From contig NZ_JABBNU010000001.1 of the NCBI RefSeq assembly GCF_012926615.1, positions 62,001-126,000 on the forward strand: a DNA stretch of 64,000 bases, in the 5' to 3' direction. This document shows positions 43,958-53,288 of this stretch, piece by piece. This DNA is from Marinigracilibium pacificum (lineage in GTDB: Bacteria; Bacteroidota; Bacteroidia; Cytophagales; Cyclobacteriaceae). Position 1 is the first letter of the stretch, and each line of letters begins with the position of its first letter. Both the position numbers and the translations under genes were made by a program. Under the pieces are notes generated by a model that ran no database searches, was not told the DNA's origin, and saw nothing but the letters and a program-made list of their open reading frames with translations.

Positions 43958-44500
43958 TTATTTTAAAATTGAACTTTTTCCGTCTGCACTTGCAACATTT
44001 CCTTTAATATAAAGAACTGTTCTTGCAGGGTTTGTATTTGCAGTGATCGTAACAGATTTATTTTGACGACCAACTTTATTCTTACTATCAAATCTAACAT
44101 GGATTTCTCCTTCTTCACCTACAGCCACTGGCTCTTTAGTCCACTCAGGAGTAGTACATCCACATGATGCCTGAACATTACTAATTAATAGTTCAGATTC
44201 GCCTGTATTTTTAAACTTGAAAACGTGTTCTACAACATCTCCCTCAGTAATATCACCGAATTCATAAGTATTGTTATCAAATTCAAATGCAGGAAGAGGA
44301 GCATTTGGATCAACCTGAGGCTGAGCACTTGCATTTGCAGTAGGTATGCTTTGAGCTACAGGAGTAGTACTGCTAACCTGACCAGTCTGTTCAAGTTGAG
44401 CTACTCTGTTTTCCAAATCTTCAACTCTTTTCTCAAGCTTATCATTTGTACAGCTTGCAAAAACCAACGCTACTAAAGCTAGTAAACTTAACTTTTTCAT
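43958..44500 (-). CDS. DUF1573-domain lipoprotein
   Basis: 180 residues: lipobox LVFASC (Cys 16), a short coiled coil (DKLEKRVEDLENRVAQLEQ, about 18-38), a Ser/Thr/Pro linker and a DUF1573 immunoglobulin-like domain (about 70-175) with the typical FGDITEGDVVEHVFKFKNTG and SNVQASCGCTTPEW. DUF1573 proteins in Bacteroidota are envelope proteins of unknown role. The coiled coil suggests trimerisation, like Lpp. Confidence 0.88.
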   Translation of the reverse strand: MKKLSLLALVALVFASCTNDKLEKRVEDLENRVAQLEQTGQVSSTTPVAQSIPTANASAQPQVDPNAPLPAFEFDNNTYEFGDITEGDVVEHVFKFKNTGESELLISNVQASCGCTTPEWTKEPVAVGEEGEIHVRFDSKNKVGRQNKSVTITANTNPARTVLYIKGNVASADGKSSILK

Positions 44501-44511
44501 AATCTCAAAAT

Positions 44512-44802
44512 TTATTTTTTCTTCAATTGTCCTAATAATTCATCAACATCATCAAGTAGTTGTTCAGCTTTTGTTTTTGCTTCTGAAACAACTTTTTCAC
44601 CATCACTTTTAGCTTGATTAGCATGCTCCACTTTTCCTTCAATAAGGTCGTCGATCAGCTCTTCTAGCTGTTTTTTATATTTGTCAAGTTGGTAAGTTAG
44701 TTTATCCCTGGTATTACTTCCTTTATCAGGGGCAAACAAAATTCCAATTAGCGCTCCTGACGCTAATCCTGTTAAAAATGCGAGTAGGTTGTTTGATTTC
44801 AT
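44512..44802 (-). CDS. YtxH-domain protein
   Basis: 96 residues; an N-terminal membrane segment (LLAFLTGLASGALIGILFAPDKG) carries the GALxGxLFAP signature of YtxH, followed by a long charged helix (about 30-95) likely forming a coiled coil. General stress relation is known for some homologues; no direct function. It lies 11 nt before the DUF1573 gene and 7 nt after nusB. Confidence 0.87.
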   Translation of the reverse strand: MKSNNLLAFLTGLASGALIGILFAPDKGSNTRDKLTYQLDKYKKQLEELIDDLIEGKVEHANQAKSDGEKVVSEAKTKAEQLLDDVDELLGQLKKK

Positions 44803-44809
44803 GGTAATC

Positions 44810-45949
44810 CTATTTATTGTCTAGAAGACCCCTTCCACTCTTCTTAATCTTTCCGGCAGACTTTAAGTCATTAGCGATTACATCTAACACACCATTGACA
44901 AATTGTCGGCTTTTAGGGGTACTATATTTCTTTGATATTTCAATGAATTCATTAATTGTAACTTTCACAGGGATGTTTGGAAAATTAATCATCTCCGATA
45001 CTGCCAACATAAGGATAATTCTATCTGTAGTTGCAAGCCTCTCTACATCCCAGTTCTTAGTTTTTTCGGCGATCACTTCTTCATACTCCTCTTCATTATC
45101 AAGGAAATAATCATAAGTATCCTCGAAAAAAACTTTATCGTCTTCCCAATTATAAGATAATTCTCTCAATTCCACAGAATCTTCTTCAGATTCTTTTATG
45201 GTTTTCAGGGCCAGACTCTTTACAATGTTCTTATCTTCAGTCCAATGGATATCCTCTTGCTCGAAAAAATCCATTATCACCTGATTCTTAAAAATAATAT
45301 TTTTTACAAGGTATTGAACAAACGCTTTGTCTCCTTCAAAGGTCTTATCTTTTTTCAAGTACTCTTTATATTCCTCAGAATCTCTGATCAAAGACTTAAA
45401 CCAACCTTCAACTTCTGGCTGTAATTCTTTGGTATCAATCTTCTTTCTTAAGATTGAATTCTCAAATTCGTCTGACTTTTTAAGAAGACTAATTATTGTA
45501 TTATTTATAAACTTTGCATCTCTATCCTCTTTTAGATATCTGTTTGAAGTTGGATCAGCCAAATCGACAATCAGTTTTAAAGACATCAGGTAATGATTGT
45601 AAATTTCTTCAGCTTCAATTACCATGCGTCTCTTCAGATGCTTTCGGTCTTTATCATTTTGCTGACCATATTCTCCAAATGATTTTTCAATCGCATTATT
45701 GATATCTTCATCAAGAGATGAGTCATAGACGAACTCTCCATCTTTGGCAAACAATGTATCAAACTGAGCCAGGGCCATCTCCCTCTTTTTCTTCAGTTCA
45801 TCTTTGTCCTGAACCTCATTTGCATTCAGGTCTGGCAAAAATGAATCGTGCACAAGATTTCTGGCCAATTCCCTATTTGCATTTTTGCTTTGTAGATATG
45901 CAAAAATACTTTGCATTGCCTTGATTCGAAGAATTCGTCTATTGATCAT
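44810..45949 (-). CDS. nusB: Transcription antitermination factor NusB (long Bacteroidota form)
   Basis: 379 residues, about twice the length of E. coli NusB. It starts INRRILRIKAMQSIFAYLQS, the first NusB helix, and the C-terminal 140 residues carry the rest of the domain (NWDVERLATTDRIILMLAVSEM, then VTINEFIEISKKYSTPKSRQFVNGVLD). The middle (about 60-230) is a charged helical extension found in this phylum. NusB binds boxA RNA with NusE to prevent premature termination on rRNA operons. Confidence 0.93.
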   Translation of the reverse strand: MINRRILRIKAMQSIFAYLQSKNANRELARNLVHDSFLPDLNANEVQDKDELKKKREMALAQFDTLFAKDGEFVYDSSLDEDINNAIEKSFGEYGQQNDKDRKHLKRRMVIEAEEIYNHYLMSLKLIVDLADPTSNRYLKEDRDAKFINNTIISLLKKSDEFENSILRKKIDTKELQPEVEGWFKSLIRDSEEYKEYLKKDKTFEGDKAFVQYLVKNIIFKNQVIMDFFEQEDIHWTEDKNIVKSLALKTIKESEEDSVELRELSYNWEDDKVFFEDTYDYFLDNEEEYEEVIAEKTKNWDVERLATTDRIILMLAVSEMINFPNIPVKVTINEFIEISKKYSTPKSRQFVNGVLDVIANDLKSAGKIKKSGRGLLDNK

Positions 45950-45992
45950 ATCAGTATTAAAAGAACGTATTAATTATTTTTGGGCATTAAAT

Positions 45993-47114
45993 TCAGTAAG
46001 AAAGTTTTACCTTCCCTATTTTTTCAATCCTGTCAACAGCCATTTTCATTGCTGCTTCCTGAGGAGTTATGTTTTCTCTTTCTGCTCTGTCTAAAGCTTC
46101 TAAGAGCGTATCGTAAATTTTATCCGACTGCTCATATGCCATTTTAGAATGACCACTCTTAGCATACTCCATGTATACATTGATCACTCCACCTGCATTT
46201 ATCAGGAAGTCAGGAGCATATACGATTCCTCGTTTGATAAGTTCCGCTCCATGTACATTTTCATCTTTCAACTGATTGTTAGCTGCTCCGGCAACTATTT
46301 GACATTTCAGCTGTGGAATTGTATCATCATTAAGCGTCGCCCCAAGTGCGCAAGGAGCATATATATCCATATCAAATGAGTAAACATCTTTAGGCGCTAT
46401 GATTTCTGCACCATATTTTTTATTTACTTCATTTAGTTTCTCTTCGTTTATATCCGAAACAAAAACTTTAGCATTTTCCTTTGTAAGGTGATCAACAAGA
46501 TATTGACCAACATTTCCTACTCCTTGTACTAAAACCTTCTTGCCTTCCAGACTATCTGCACCATAAACTCTTTTGGCAGCAGCTTTCATTCCAACATAAG
46601 TACCATAAGCAGTTACAGGAGAAGGATCGCCCATTCCACCCATATATTCTGGCAAACCAGTAACATGGCTTGTCTCCATATTAATGTATACCATGTCTGC
46701 AGTGCTCATACTTACATCCTCTGCAGTCACATATTTACCATTTAGGCTTTCCACAAATCGACCAAACCTTCTTAGAAAAGCTTCATTTTTCAGTTGTCTA
46801 GGGTCACCGATAATTACTGCTTTTCCTCCACCAATATTCAATCCAGCAAGTGCATTTTTGAAAGTCATCCCTCTGGATAATCTTAACACGTCAGTTAGTG
46901 CCTCGCTGTCACTGGCATAATTCCACATTCTTGTACCACCTAAAGCAGGGCCAAGAACCGTGTTATGAATACCAATTATTGACTTAAGGCCAGTAGGCTT
47001 ATCATAACAAAAGACAACTTGTTCGTGCTCCATTGAAGTCATCTGATTGAATATTGCCACTCCATCTGAGCCTGCAACAGCCTGAGCCTGATCTAAATCT
47101 TTTACTTCTTGCAT
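45993..47114 (-). CDS. Leucine/branched-chain amino-acid dehydrogenase (Glu/Leu/Phe/Val family)
   Basis: 373 residues. The dimerisation/catalytic half has GGTRMWNY, KNALAGLNIGGGKAVI with the catalytic Lys, and TAEDVSMSTADM; the Rossmann half has QGVGNVGQYL. Leucine dehydrogenases of this length share these motifs; valine or phenylalanine specificity cannot be excluded. It converts branched amino acids to 2-oxoacids, feeding branched fatty-acid synthesis. It lies 43 bp upstream of nusB on the same strand and diverges from the ABC exporter. Two paralogues are present at 56.3 and 63.0 kb. Confidence 0.9.
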   Translation of the reverse strand: MQEVKDLDQAQAVAGSDGVAIFNQMTSMEHEQVVFCYDKPTGLKSIIGIHNTVLGPALGGTRMWNYASDSEALTDVLRLSRGMTFKNALAGLNIGGGKAVIIGDPRQLKNEAFLRRFGRFVESLNGKYVTAEDVSMSTADMVYINMETSHVTGLPEYMGGMGDPSPVTAYGTYVGMKAAAKRVYGADSLEGKKVLVQGVGNVGQYLVDHLTKENAKVFVSDINEEKLNEVNKKYGAEIIAPKDVYSFDMDIYAPCALGATLNDDTIPQLKCQIVAGAANNQLKDENVHGAELIKRGIVYAPDFLINAGGVINVYMEYAKSGHSKMAYEQSDKIYDTLLEALDRAERENITPQEAAMKMAVDRIEKIGKVKLSY

Positions 47115-47257
47115 TAGTTTGGGTTTTAATAAATTGCTGTTTACTGATTTTAATTACAAAAATATTGCAAAAATACTCGATTTCTGTGAAATGACCTGCT
47201 ATAAAAAGAATGCTTTACATTTTTTCCTCACATATAGTTAACAAAATACACTTATCT

Positions 47258-47265
47258 TAACTTTG
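47258..47265 (+). promoter_or_regulatory. Putative -7 promoter box of the ABC exporter gene
   Basis: TAACTTTG matches the Bacteroidota -7 consensus TAnnTTTG. A transcript starting about six bases later would begin at or after the TTG codon at 47270, which argues for the GTG at 47306 as the true start. No clear -33 box is visible. Confidence 0.4.
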
Positions 47266-47305
47266 AATTTTGGAACTTAATACAAATTCAAGCGTTTTAC
47301 TTATT

Positions 47306-49105
47306 GTGAAAGAACTTAGACACCTCAATAAATACCTTTTCAAATACAAGCACCTGATCTTACTGGGTCTGTTGTTTATCATCATAAGTAACATCTTTGT
47401 AATTGCCCCTGCGCCAATCGTAAGGCATGCTATAGATTATGTTACAGGCACCTTAAAGCCATATAATATGATGGAGGGTACTGATCTGCAGCAAAACTTA
47501 TTAGATCAGATTTTCGGTCACATTGGTTGGTTTGTATTGTTAATTATTTTAATGGCGATTGGTAGAGGTCTGTTTCTTTTCCTGGTACGACAAACCATCA
47601 TTGTAATGTCAAGGTATATTGAGTTTGATCTGAAAAATGAAGTTTATAATCATTATCAGATTCTTCCTCTGGCATTTTATAGAAAAAACAACACTGGTGA
47701 CCTGATGTCAAGAATTTCTGAAGATGTCAGTAGAGTAAGAATGTATCTGGGGCCAGCAATTATGTATGGCCTGAACATGTTTACATTATTCATGATGGTT
47801 ATTCCATATATGATTTCCATCAACCCGAAACTTACTTTATATGCCCTTTCACCACTACCTATTTTATCTATTAGCATTTATTACGTTAATAACATTATAA
47901 ATAAAAGATCTGAAGAAATTCAGGTTGCTTTATCCGGGCTCAGCACTTTTGTTCAAGAGGCATTTTCCGGAATAAGAGTAATTAAATCTTTTGTCAGAGA
48001 AGAAGATTCTGTTAAAAACTTCACTAAAGAAAGTGATCAGTATAAGCACAAAAACCTTCGCCTGGTTTTTGTTAATGCTCTTTTTCTACCTCTAATCATG
48101 GGTCTTATCGGCCTAAGTGTAATCCTTACAGTTTATATTGGCGGTAACGAGGTTATTCTGGGGAATATCACAGTTGGTAATATTGCAGAATTCATTATCT
48201 ACGTAAACATGCTGACCTGGCCTGTAACATCTCTGGGCTGGATAACAAGTATAATTCAACGAGCAGAGGCATCTCAAAGACGGATTAATGAATTTCTGAA
48301 AACTGAAAACGACATCGTTTCAGAAAAAAATATCCAAAAGCAAATTGATGGAAAAATTGCTTTTAAAGATGTGACTTTTACTTATCCCGATTCTGGTATA
48401 ACGGCATTGAAAAACATCAATTTCGAAATAGATAAAGGGAAGTCTCTTGCTATAATCGGAACAACAGGCTCTGGAAAATCAACACTAGCCAACCTGATAA
48501 GTAGAATGTACGATGTTACAAACGGTGAGGTAAGGATTGATGATATTCCGATAAAGGATCTTAACGTTGAAAAACTTAGAGAGTCTTTAGGGTATGTTCC
48601 TCAAGATGTCTTTCTTTTTAGTGATACAATAAAAAATAATATCTCATTCGGTACAGAAGGCCTGACTGATGAGCTAATATATCAGGCTGCAAAAGATGCA
48701 GATGTATATTATAACATTATTGATTTCCCAAAACAATTTGAAACTGTATTGGGAGAAAGGGGTATTACGCTAAGTGGTGGCCAGAAACAACGTGTTTCAT
48801 TAGCTCGGGCAATAGTGAGAAATCCTAAAATCCTGATACTTGACGATTCATTATCTGCAGTTGATACCAAAACTGAAAATGCCATTTTAAATAGCCTCAA
48901 AGAAATAATGAAAGGCAAGACTTCAGTCATTATTTCACATAGGGTGTCATCTGCAAAGCTTGCAGACCATATAATTGTTCTTGATGATGGGAAAATTATC
49001 GAAAAAGGAACCCATGAAGACCTGATGAATAGTCGTGGAGCATATTTTGAGCTATATGAAAAACAACTGACGTCTGAAGATTCAGGACAAACTCAGGAAG
49101 CCTGA
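47306..49105 (+). CDS. ABC exporter, fused permease and ATPase (MsbA-like)
   Basis: About 599 residues from a GTG start at 47306 (KELRHLNKYLFKYKHLILLG follows); a TTG at 47270 would add 12 residues, and no ATG exists before residue 55. The first 320 residues form the six-helix exporter domain, and the rest the ATPase: Walker A GTTGSGKST, Q-loop YVPQDVFLFSD, signature LSGGQKQR, Walker B ILILDDSLSAVD, and the H-loop His in IISHRVS. Half-transporters of this kind export lipids or drugs as homodimers. It diverges from leucine dehydrogenase. Confidence 0.92.
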   Translation: MKELRHLNKYLFKYKHLILLGLLFIIISNIFVIAPAPIVRHAIDYVTGTLKPYNMMEGTDLQQNLLDQIFGHIGWFVLLIILMAIGRGLFLFLVRQTIIVMSRYIEFDLKNEVYNHYQILPLAFYRKNNTGDLMSRISEDVSRVRMYLGPAIMYGLNMFTLFMMVIPYMISINPKLTLYALSPLPILSISIYYVNNIINKRSEEIQVALSGLSTFVQEAFSGIRVIKSFVREEDSVKNFTKESDQYKHKNLRLVFVNALFLPLIMGLIGLSVILTVYIGGNEVILGNITVGNIAEFIIYVNMLTWPVTSLGWITSIIQRAEASQRRINEFLKTENDIVSEKNIQKQIDGKIAFKDVTFTYPDSGITALKNINFEIDKGKSLAIIGTTGSGKSTLANLISRMYDVTNGEVRIDDIPIKDLNVEKLRESLGYVPQDVFLFSDTIKNNISFGTEGLTDELIYQAAKDADVYYNIIDFPKQFETVLGERGITLSGGQKQRVSLARAIVRNPKILILDDSLSAVDTKTENAILNSLKEIMKGKTSVIISHRVSSAKLADHIIVLDDGKIIEKGTHEDLMNSRGAYFELYEKQLTSEDSGQTQEA

Positions 49106-49228
49106 TATCAATATCTTTGATTATTAGCCAAGGTCTTAAAATGAAAAATAGCTATCTTAAAATAGAATAATTATCTTAAGTAATGACATTCTATTTAACC
49201 CCTAAATCAAGCCAATTGAATTAACCAC

Positions 49229-49975
49229 ATGAAAACACCAGCATTATTACTTGTAATCATTCTTTCAACCTTTAATCTTTTTTCACAAACTCCTACTGAA
49301 GTTACTATTCGGACTTTAGCAAAGGATGCCAAATTTATCGGGACAGGCATGGGAGGACTTTCAGTTGAAATAAAAGATAGTGAAACAAACGAGGTTATTT
49401 CTACCGGGATGATTAAAGGAGCTACCGGTAATACCGGCATGATACTGGCAGATTCGATTGGCAGGTATCAACAAAAGGCAAATAGCGAAAGTGCTAAATT
49501 CACTACAATACTAAATCTTAGCAAGCCACAAAAAATTGCAGTCACGGTAAAAGGACCATTATCATTAGCGGCTAAAAATCAGATAACCGTTTCTGAAGAA
49601 TTCTGGGTTATACCTGGTATTAACACTTCAAATGAAGGTTTTACTCTTGAATTAGACGGTTTTGCTGTTACTGCTAATTCCCCTGAAAAAATTGATGATA
49701 ATTCATACACATTAAAAATGAACACAGTAATGATGTGTGGATGTCCGATAACCTCTGGGGGATTCTGGAATGCGGATAAAATGGAAGCTACTGCAATGAT
49801 CTACAGAAATGGAGAGATCATTGAAAAAGTCAAAATGGGCCCAGGAGTAGAAAAAAACACCTTTACCGGAACCTGGAAGCCCAAAGATAAAGGCCTTTAT
49901 ATTATTTATTATACACTCTACGACCCTAGAAATAATAACACTGGTGTAGATGAAACTTCATTCTCTATCAATTAA
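49229..49975 (+). CDS. Secreted protein of unknown function
   Basis: 248 residues with a signal peptide (LLLVIILSTFNLFSQ). The mature protein looks like two beta-sandwich domains; the second starts near residue 160 with a distinctive MMCGCPITSGGFWNADKMEA, whose two cysteines could bind metal or form a disulfide. It ends on strand-like IIYYTLYDPRNNNTG. No family recognised. It is 123 bp from the ABC exporter and overlaps msrC convergently by 4 nt. Confidence 0.72.
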   Translation: MKTPALLLVIILSTFNLFSQTPTEVTIRTLAKDAKFIGTGMGGLSVEIKDSETNEVISTGMIKGATGNTGMILADSIGRYQQKANSESAKFTTILNLSKPQKIAVTVKGPLSLAAKNQITVSEEFWVIPGINTSNEGFTLELDGFAVTANSPEKIDDNSYTLKMNTVMMCGCPITSGGFWNADKMEATAMIYRNGEIIEKVKMGPGVEKNTFTGTWKPKDKGLYIIYYTLYDPRNNNTGVDETSFSIN

Positions 49976-50454
49976 AGATATTCAGAAATTGATTCCAGGA
50001 GTTTTTCAAGGTACACCTTATCGGTTTCATCAAAATCGTTAAGTTCTTTACTATCTACATCTAACACACCTATAACTTCACCATTACTCATCACCGGAAC
50101 TACAATTTCCGATCTTGAGGCGCTACTGCAGGCAATATGTCCAGGAAAAGCATCAACATCCGGAACAACTAAGGTCTGAGCTTTTTCCCACGACGTTCCA
50201 CAAACACCTTTACCTTTTCTGATGCGCGTACAAGCAATTGGCCCTTGAAATGGCCCAAGAACTAACTCATCATTTTTAACCATGTAAAAACCAACCCAGA
50301 AAAAATCAAATGCTTCTTTTAGTGCAGCAGCTACATTTGCCTGGTTTGCTACCCGATCAGTTTCGTCACTAATCAAAGCTTTAATTTGAGGCAAAATATT
50401 TTGATATATCTCTTCTTTAGTTGCTTTCTCAGGTATTATTAAAGTTTCAGCCAT
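49972..50454 (-). CDS. msrC: Free methionine-(R)-sulfoxide reductase (GAF domain)
   Basis: 160 residues, a single GAF domain. The catalytic cysteine region is seen as CTRIRKGKGVCGTSW and GHIACSSASRSEIVVPV, and the fold core as FWVGFYMV near residue 50. The enzyme reduces free methionine-R-sulfoxide using thioredoxin. It lies 3 nt downstream of ribD on the same strand. Confidence 0.9.
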   Translation of the reverse strand: MAETLIIPEKATKEEIYQNILPQIKALISDETDRVANQANVAAALKEAFDFFWVGFYMVKNDELVLGPFQGPIACTRIRKGKGVCGTSWEKAQTLVVPDVDAFPGHIACSSASRSEIVVPVMSNGEVIGVLDVDSKELNDFDETDKVYLEKLLESISEYL

Positions 50455-50457
50455 AGC

Positions 50458-51495
50458 TCAATTATTTATCCAATGATGAACGATATCACCACTAATATGT
50501 TTCTCTTCTTTTAATATTTTTGATTCTGGCAAAACCGGTGCATTTATTCCTCTTCCAAATTTATTTGACGAATTAAAAACAATAGCTTCATCCCATTCTC
50601 CTGAATTGATCCAATTTTTTAACGTCTTACTTCCTCCTTCAATAAGACATGATTTCACTCCTGATTCAAATAGTTTTTGTGAAACCTCATTCGGATCTAA
50701 AGATTTAACCCTGACAAATCTGATATTACCGTCTAATTTATCTTCATGAAGATTAAAAATAATAGTTTGAGCCTCGTCATTAAAAATATTAAGAGACTCA
50801 CCATATAGTTTATTTTCAGGGTCAAGGATAATTCTTACCGGATTCCTTCCAGGCCAGGATCTAGTTGTCAATGAAGGATTGTCATGAATAACTGTGTTGT
50901 AACCAACCAGAATCCCGTCAAGCTCGGCCCTCAATTTGTGGACTTGCTGCCTTGATAACTCATTACTAATCCATTTTGAATCAAAGTTTTCTCTTGCAAC
51001 AAATCCATCTGCTGTTTGAGCCCATTTCAGAATAAAATAGGGCCTATTCTTAATCATATTTTTAAGAAAAACCCTGTTTTGGTATTTACATTCTTCTTCA
51101 CAAACCCCAACCTCAACTTCAATTCCGGCATCTTCCAGTATTTTGATACCTCCTCCATTTACTTTTGGGTTCGGATCACTATGACCTATAACTACTCTCC
51201 CTACTTTTTCTTCAACTAGTCTGTTGGCACAGGGAGGGGTATTGCCAAAATGAGCGCAAGGCTCTAATGTAACATAAGCTGTGCTCCCAATGATTAATTC
51301 TTTATTAGTTACCGAGTTTAATGCATTAACTTCGGCATGGTCTTCACCAAACTTCTTGTGCCACCCTTCACCGATTATCAACCCATCTTTTACCAATACA
51401 CAGCCTACAACTGGATTAGGACTTACATAACCTCTTCCAAACTCAGCCAGCTCAATGGCTCTCAGCATAAATTTTTTATCCTGCGATGCACTCAT
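50458..51495 (-). CDS. ribD: Bifunctional riboflavin biosynthesis deaminase/reductase RibD
   Basis: 345 residues. The N-terminal deaminase domain (about 1-145) has the zinc motif HAEVNAL and PCAHFGNTPPC; the C-terminal reductase (about 148-345) begins RPYFILKWAQTADGFVA and ends IEGGSKTLKNWI plus the dimerisation part. It converts the GTP-derived pyrimidine through deamination and side-chain reduction. No FMN riboswitch is seen in the 34 bp before it. It diverges from prmC. Confidence 0.95.
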   Translation of the reverse strand: MSASQDKKFMLRAIELAEFGRGYVSPNPVVGCVLVKDGLIIGEGWHKKFGEDHAEVNALNSVTNKELIIGSTAYVTLEPCAHFGNTPPCANRLVEEKVGRVVIGHSDPNPKVNGGGIKILEDAGIEVEVGVCEEECKYQNRVFLKNMIKNRPYFILKWAQTADGFVARENFDSKWISNELSRQQVHKLRAELDGILVGYNTVIHDNPSLTTRSWPGRNPVRIILDPENKLYGESLNIFNDEAQTIIFNLHEDKLDGNIRFVRVKSLDPNEVSQKLFESGVKSCLIEGGSKTLKNWINSGEWDEAIVFNSSNKFGRGINAPVLPESKILKEEKHISGDIVHHWINN

Positions 51496-51529
51496 ACTGT
51501 AAAAGTATAACTAATTGGCTTAATTTTGA

Positions 51530-52390
51530 ATGATGGCAGAAACTAGTTCAAAGAAATTATACGAAGAAATAAATTCCACCCTCATTGAATATATAGAAAT
51601 TCAAGAGGCTGGTTCATATGCATTTTTTATCCTGGAATATCTTTTTGGTCTTGAAAGAATTGATATCATGATGGATAAAAAGATAGAAGTTTCTACCCAT
51701 AAAAAATCTGAATTGTCTGCCATTTATACTCGTGTAAAGGCTCATGAACCGATTCAATATATATTTGAAAGAGCATGGTTTTATGGACGAACGTTCAAAG
51801 TTGATAAACGAGTATTAATACCCAGAGGTGAAACCGAAGAGCTCGTTGATCTAATAATAAAGGAGCATGGTAATACACCTAACCTAAAAATAGCTGATTT
51901 TGGTACGGGATCAGGATGCATTCCTATTACATTGGCTCTTGAACTATACAAACCTGAAGTATATGGAATCGATTATGACCAGAATATTATTCAACTGGCT
52001 TTAATGAATGGTATGATTAATAAAGCTGATGTTGGGTTCATGGTTGCAGATATCCTTACTGATGATATTGACCTTCCTCAATTAGACATTATTGTGAGTA
52101 ACCCTCCATATATCAGATTGTCTGAAAAGAAAGAAATGAAAGAAAATGTTCTGGATTATGAACCTGAAGAGGCATTATTTGTCCCGGATGAAGATCCTTT
52201 GATTTTCTATGAAAAAATAGCTGATCATGGCTTGAAACTACTTAAACCAGAAGGCTGGATCTATTTTGAAATAAATGAAGCACTGGGTGCTGAGGTTGAG
52301 TCTATGCTTTTCAATAAGGGATACAACCTCACTAAAATTATTCCTGATATTCACGGGAAAGATAGAATTGTTTCAGCACGAAAAAGTTAA
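51530..52390 (+). CDS. prmC: Release-factor glutamine methyltransferase
   Basis: 286 residues. A helical N-terminal domain (1-85) is followed by a class I methyltransferase with the SAM motif IADFGTGSGCIPITLA near residue 120 and the NPPY signature (VSNPPYIR) near residue 188. It methylates the GGQ glutamine of release factors 1 and 2. Two consecutive ATG codons occur at the start, and a TAATTTTG box lies immediately upstream, so the transcript may have almost no leader. It overlaps the convergent EamA gene by 4 nt. Confidence 0.95.
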   Translation: MMAETSSKKLYEEINSTLIEYIEIQEAGSYAFFILEYLFGLERIDIMMDKKIEVSTHKKSELSAIYTRVKAHEPIQYIFERAWFYGRTFKVDKRVLIPRGETEELVDLIIKEHGNTPNLKIADFGTGSGCIPITLALELYKPEVYGIDYDQNIIQLALMNGMINKADVGFMVADILTDDIDLPQLDIIVSNPPYIRLSEKKEMKENVLDYEPEEALFVPDEDPLIFYEKIADHGLKLLKPEGWIYFEINEALGAEVESMLFNKGYNLTKIIPDIHGKDRIVSARKS

Positions 52391-53283
52391 TTTAACTTTG
52401 GCTTTTTATTCACCAGGTAAACACCTCCCAGAATCCCGACCATTCCAATGTAATGGAGAAGATAAAGATTCTCTCCATCCCAAAGCCCCCAGATAATTGC
52501 AACAATTGGAATAAAATAGGTAACAGTTGATGTGAATACAGGTGAGGTAAGCTGAACCAGGTGATTAAAAATCACCAATGCAATTGCAGTACCTACGATC
52601 CCTAAAACACTAACCGAAAGTAAGGACCATTGAGCTTGTTCATTAGTCATTATATACTGAATGATTCCATCATTAGTAAAAATATAAATGACAGCAATCG
52701 GTAAAACGAAGGCCAATGACACAGAAGTTATGGTAACCGGATGTAAATGATAAAGTCTGGATTTAATGAAATTCAGATTGATTCCATAACAAAGTGTAGC
52801 TGCCATTACAAAAAAAGCATAACTATTAATAGTTACAGCTCCAGATTCCCCGGCAATAATCAAAAAGACACTTCCAATAAATCCCAATAACAGACCCAGC
52901 AACTGGGTTCTTAGTGCCTTCTTTTTCCATATTAATACACCAATTATTAAAGTAAACATCGGTGTTAATGCATTAAGGACTCCTGTAACACCACTGGAAA
53001 TTCTGGTTTGAGCAATGGCAAAAAAGAATGCAGGTAAAAGTGTTCCGGTAAACCCAGGTACAAATAATGGAAGATAGTCTTTGGGTTTTACTTTCCTGAG
53101 ATGAATCAAAGCAATGGGTAAAAGAACAATTCCGGCAGAAATGACCCTTAATGCTCCTACTTGAGGTGCATTAAAACCCAGAAGCGCCTTTTTAATCAAA
53201 ATAAATGAACTTCCCCAAATCAGGGTTAGTATAACAAGCAACAGCCAGGGCATAGGCCCCGACGGCAATTGATCTTCCTTCAT
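52387..53283 (-). CDS. EamA/DMT-family transporter
   Basis: 298 residues with ten transmembrane helices in two EamA repeats (about 10-140 and 155-290). The first helix contains LTLIWGSSFILIKKALLG, the usual DMT opening, and the second repeat ends FIPIVAIIWGLWDGENL. These proteins export amino acids or metabolites; substrate unknown. It follows dusB by 5 nt on the same strand, so the two are cotranscribed. Confidence 0.92.
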   Translation of the reverse strand: MKEDQLPSGPMPWLLLVILTLIWGSSFILIKKALLGFNAPQVGALRVISAGIVLLPIALIHLRKVKPKDYLPLFVPGFTGTLLPAFFFAIAQTRISSGVTGVLNALTPMFTLIIGVLIWKKKALRTQLLGLLLGFIGSVFLIIAGESGAVTINSYAFFVMAATLCYGINLNFIKSRLYHLHPVTITSVSLAFVLPIAVIYIFTNDGIIQYIMTNEQAQWSLLSVSVLGIVGTAIALVIFNHLVQLTSPVFTSTVTYFIPIVAIIWGLWDGENLYLLHYIGMVGILGGVYLVNKKPKLN

Positions 53284-53288
53284 AAAAA

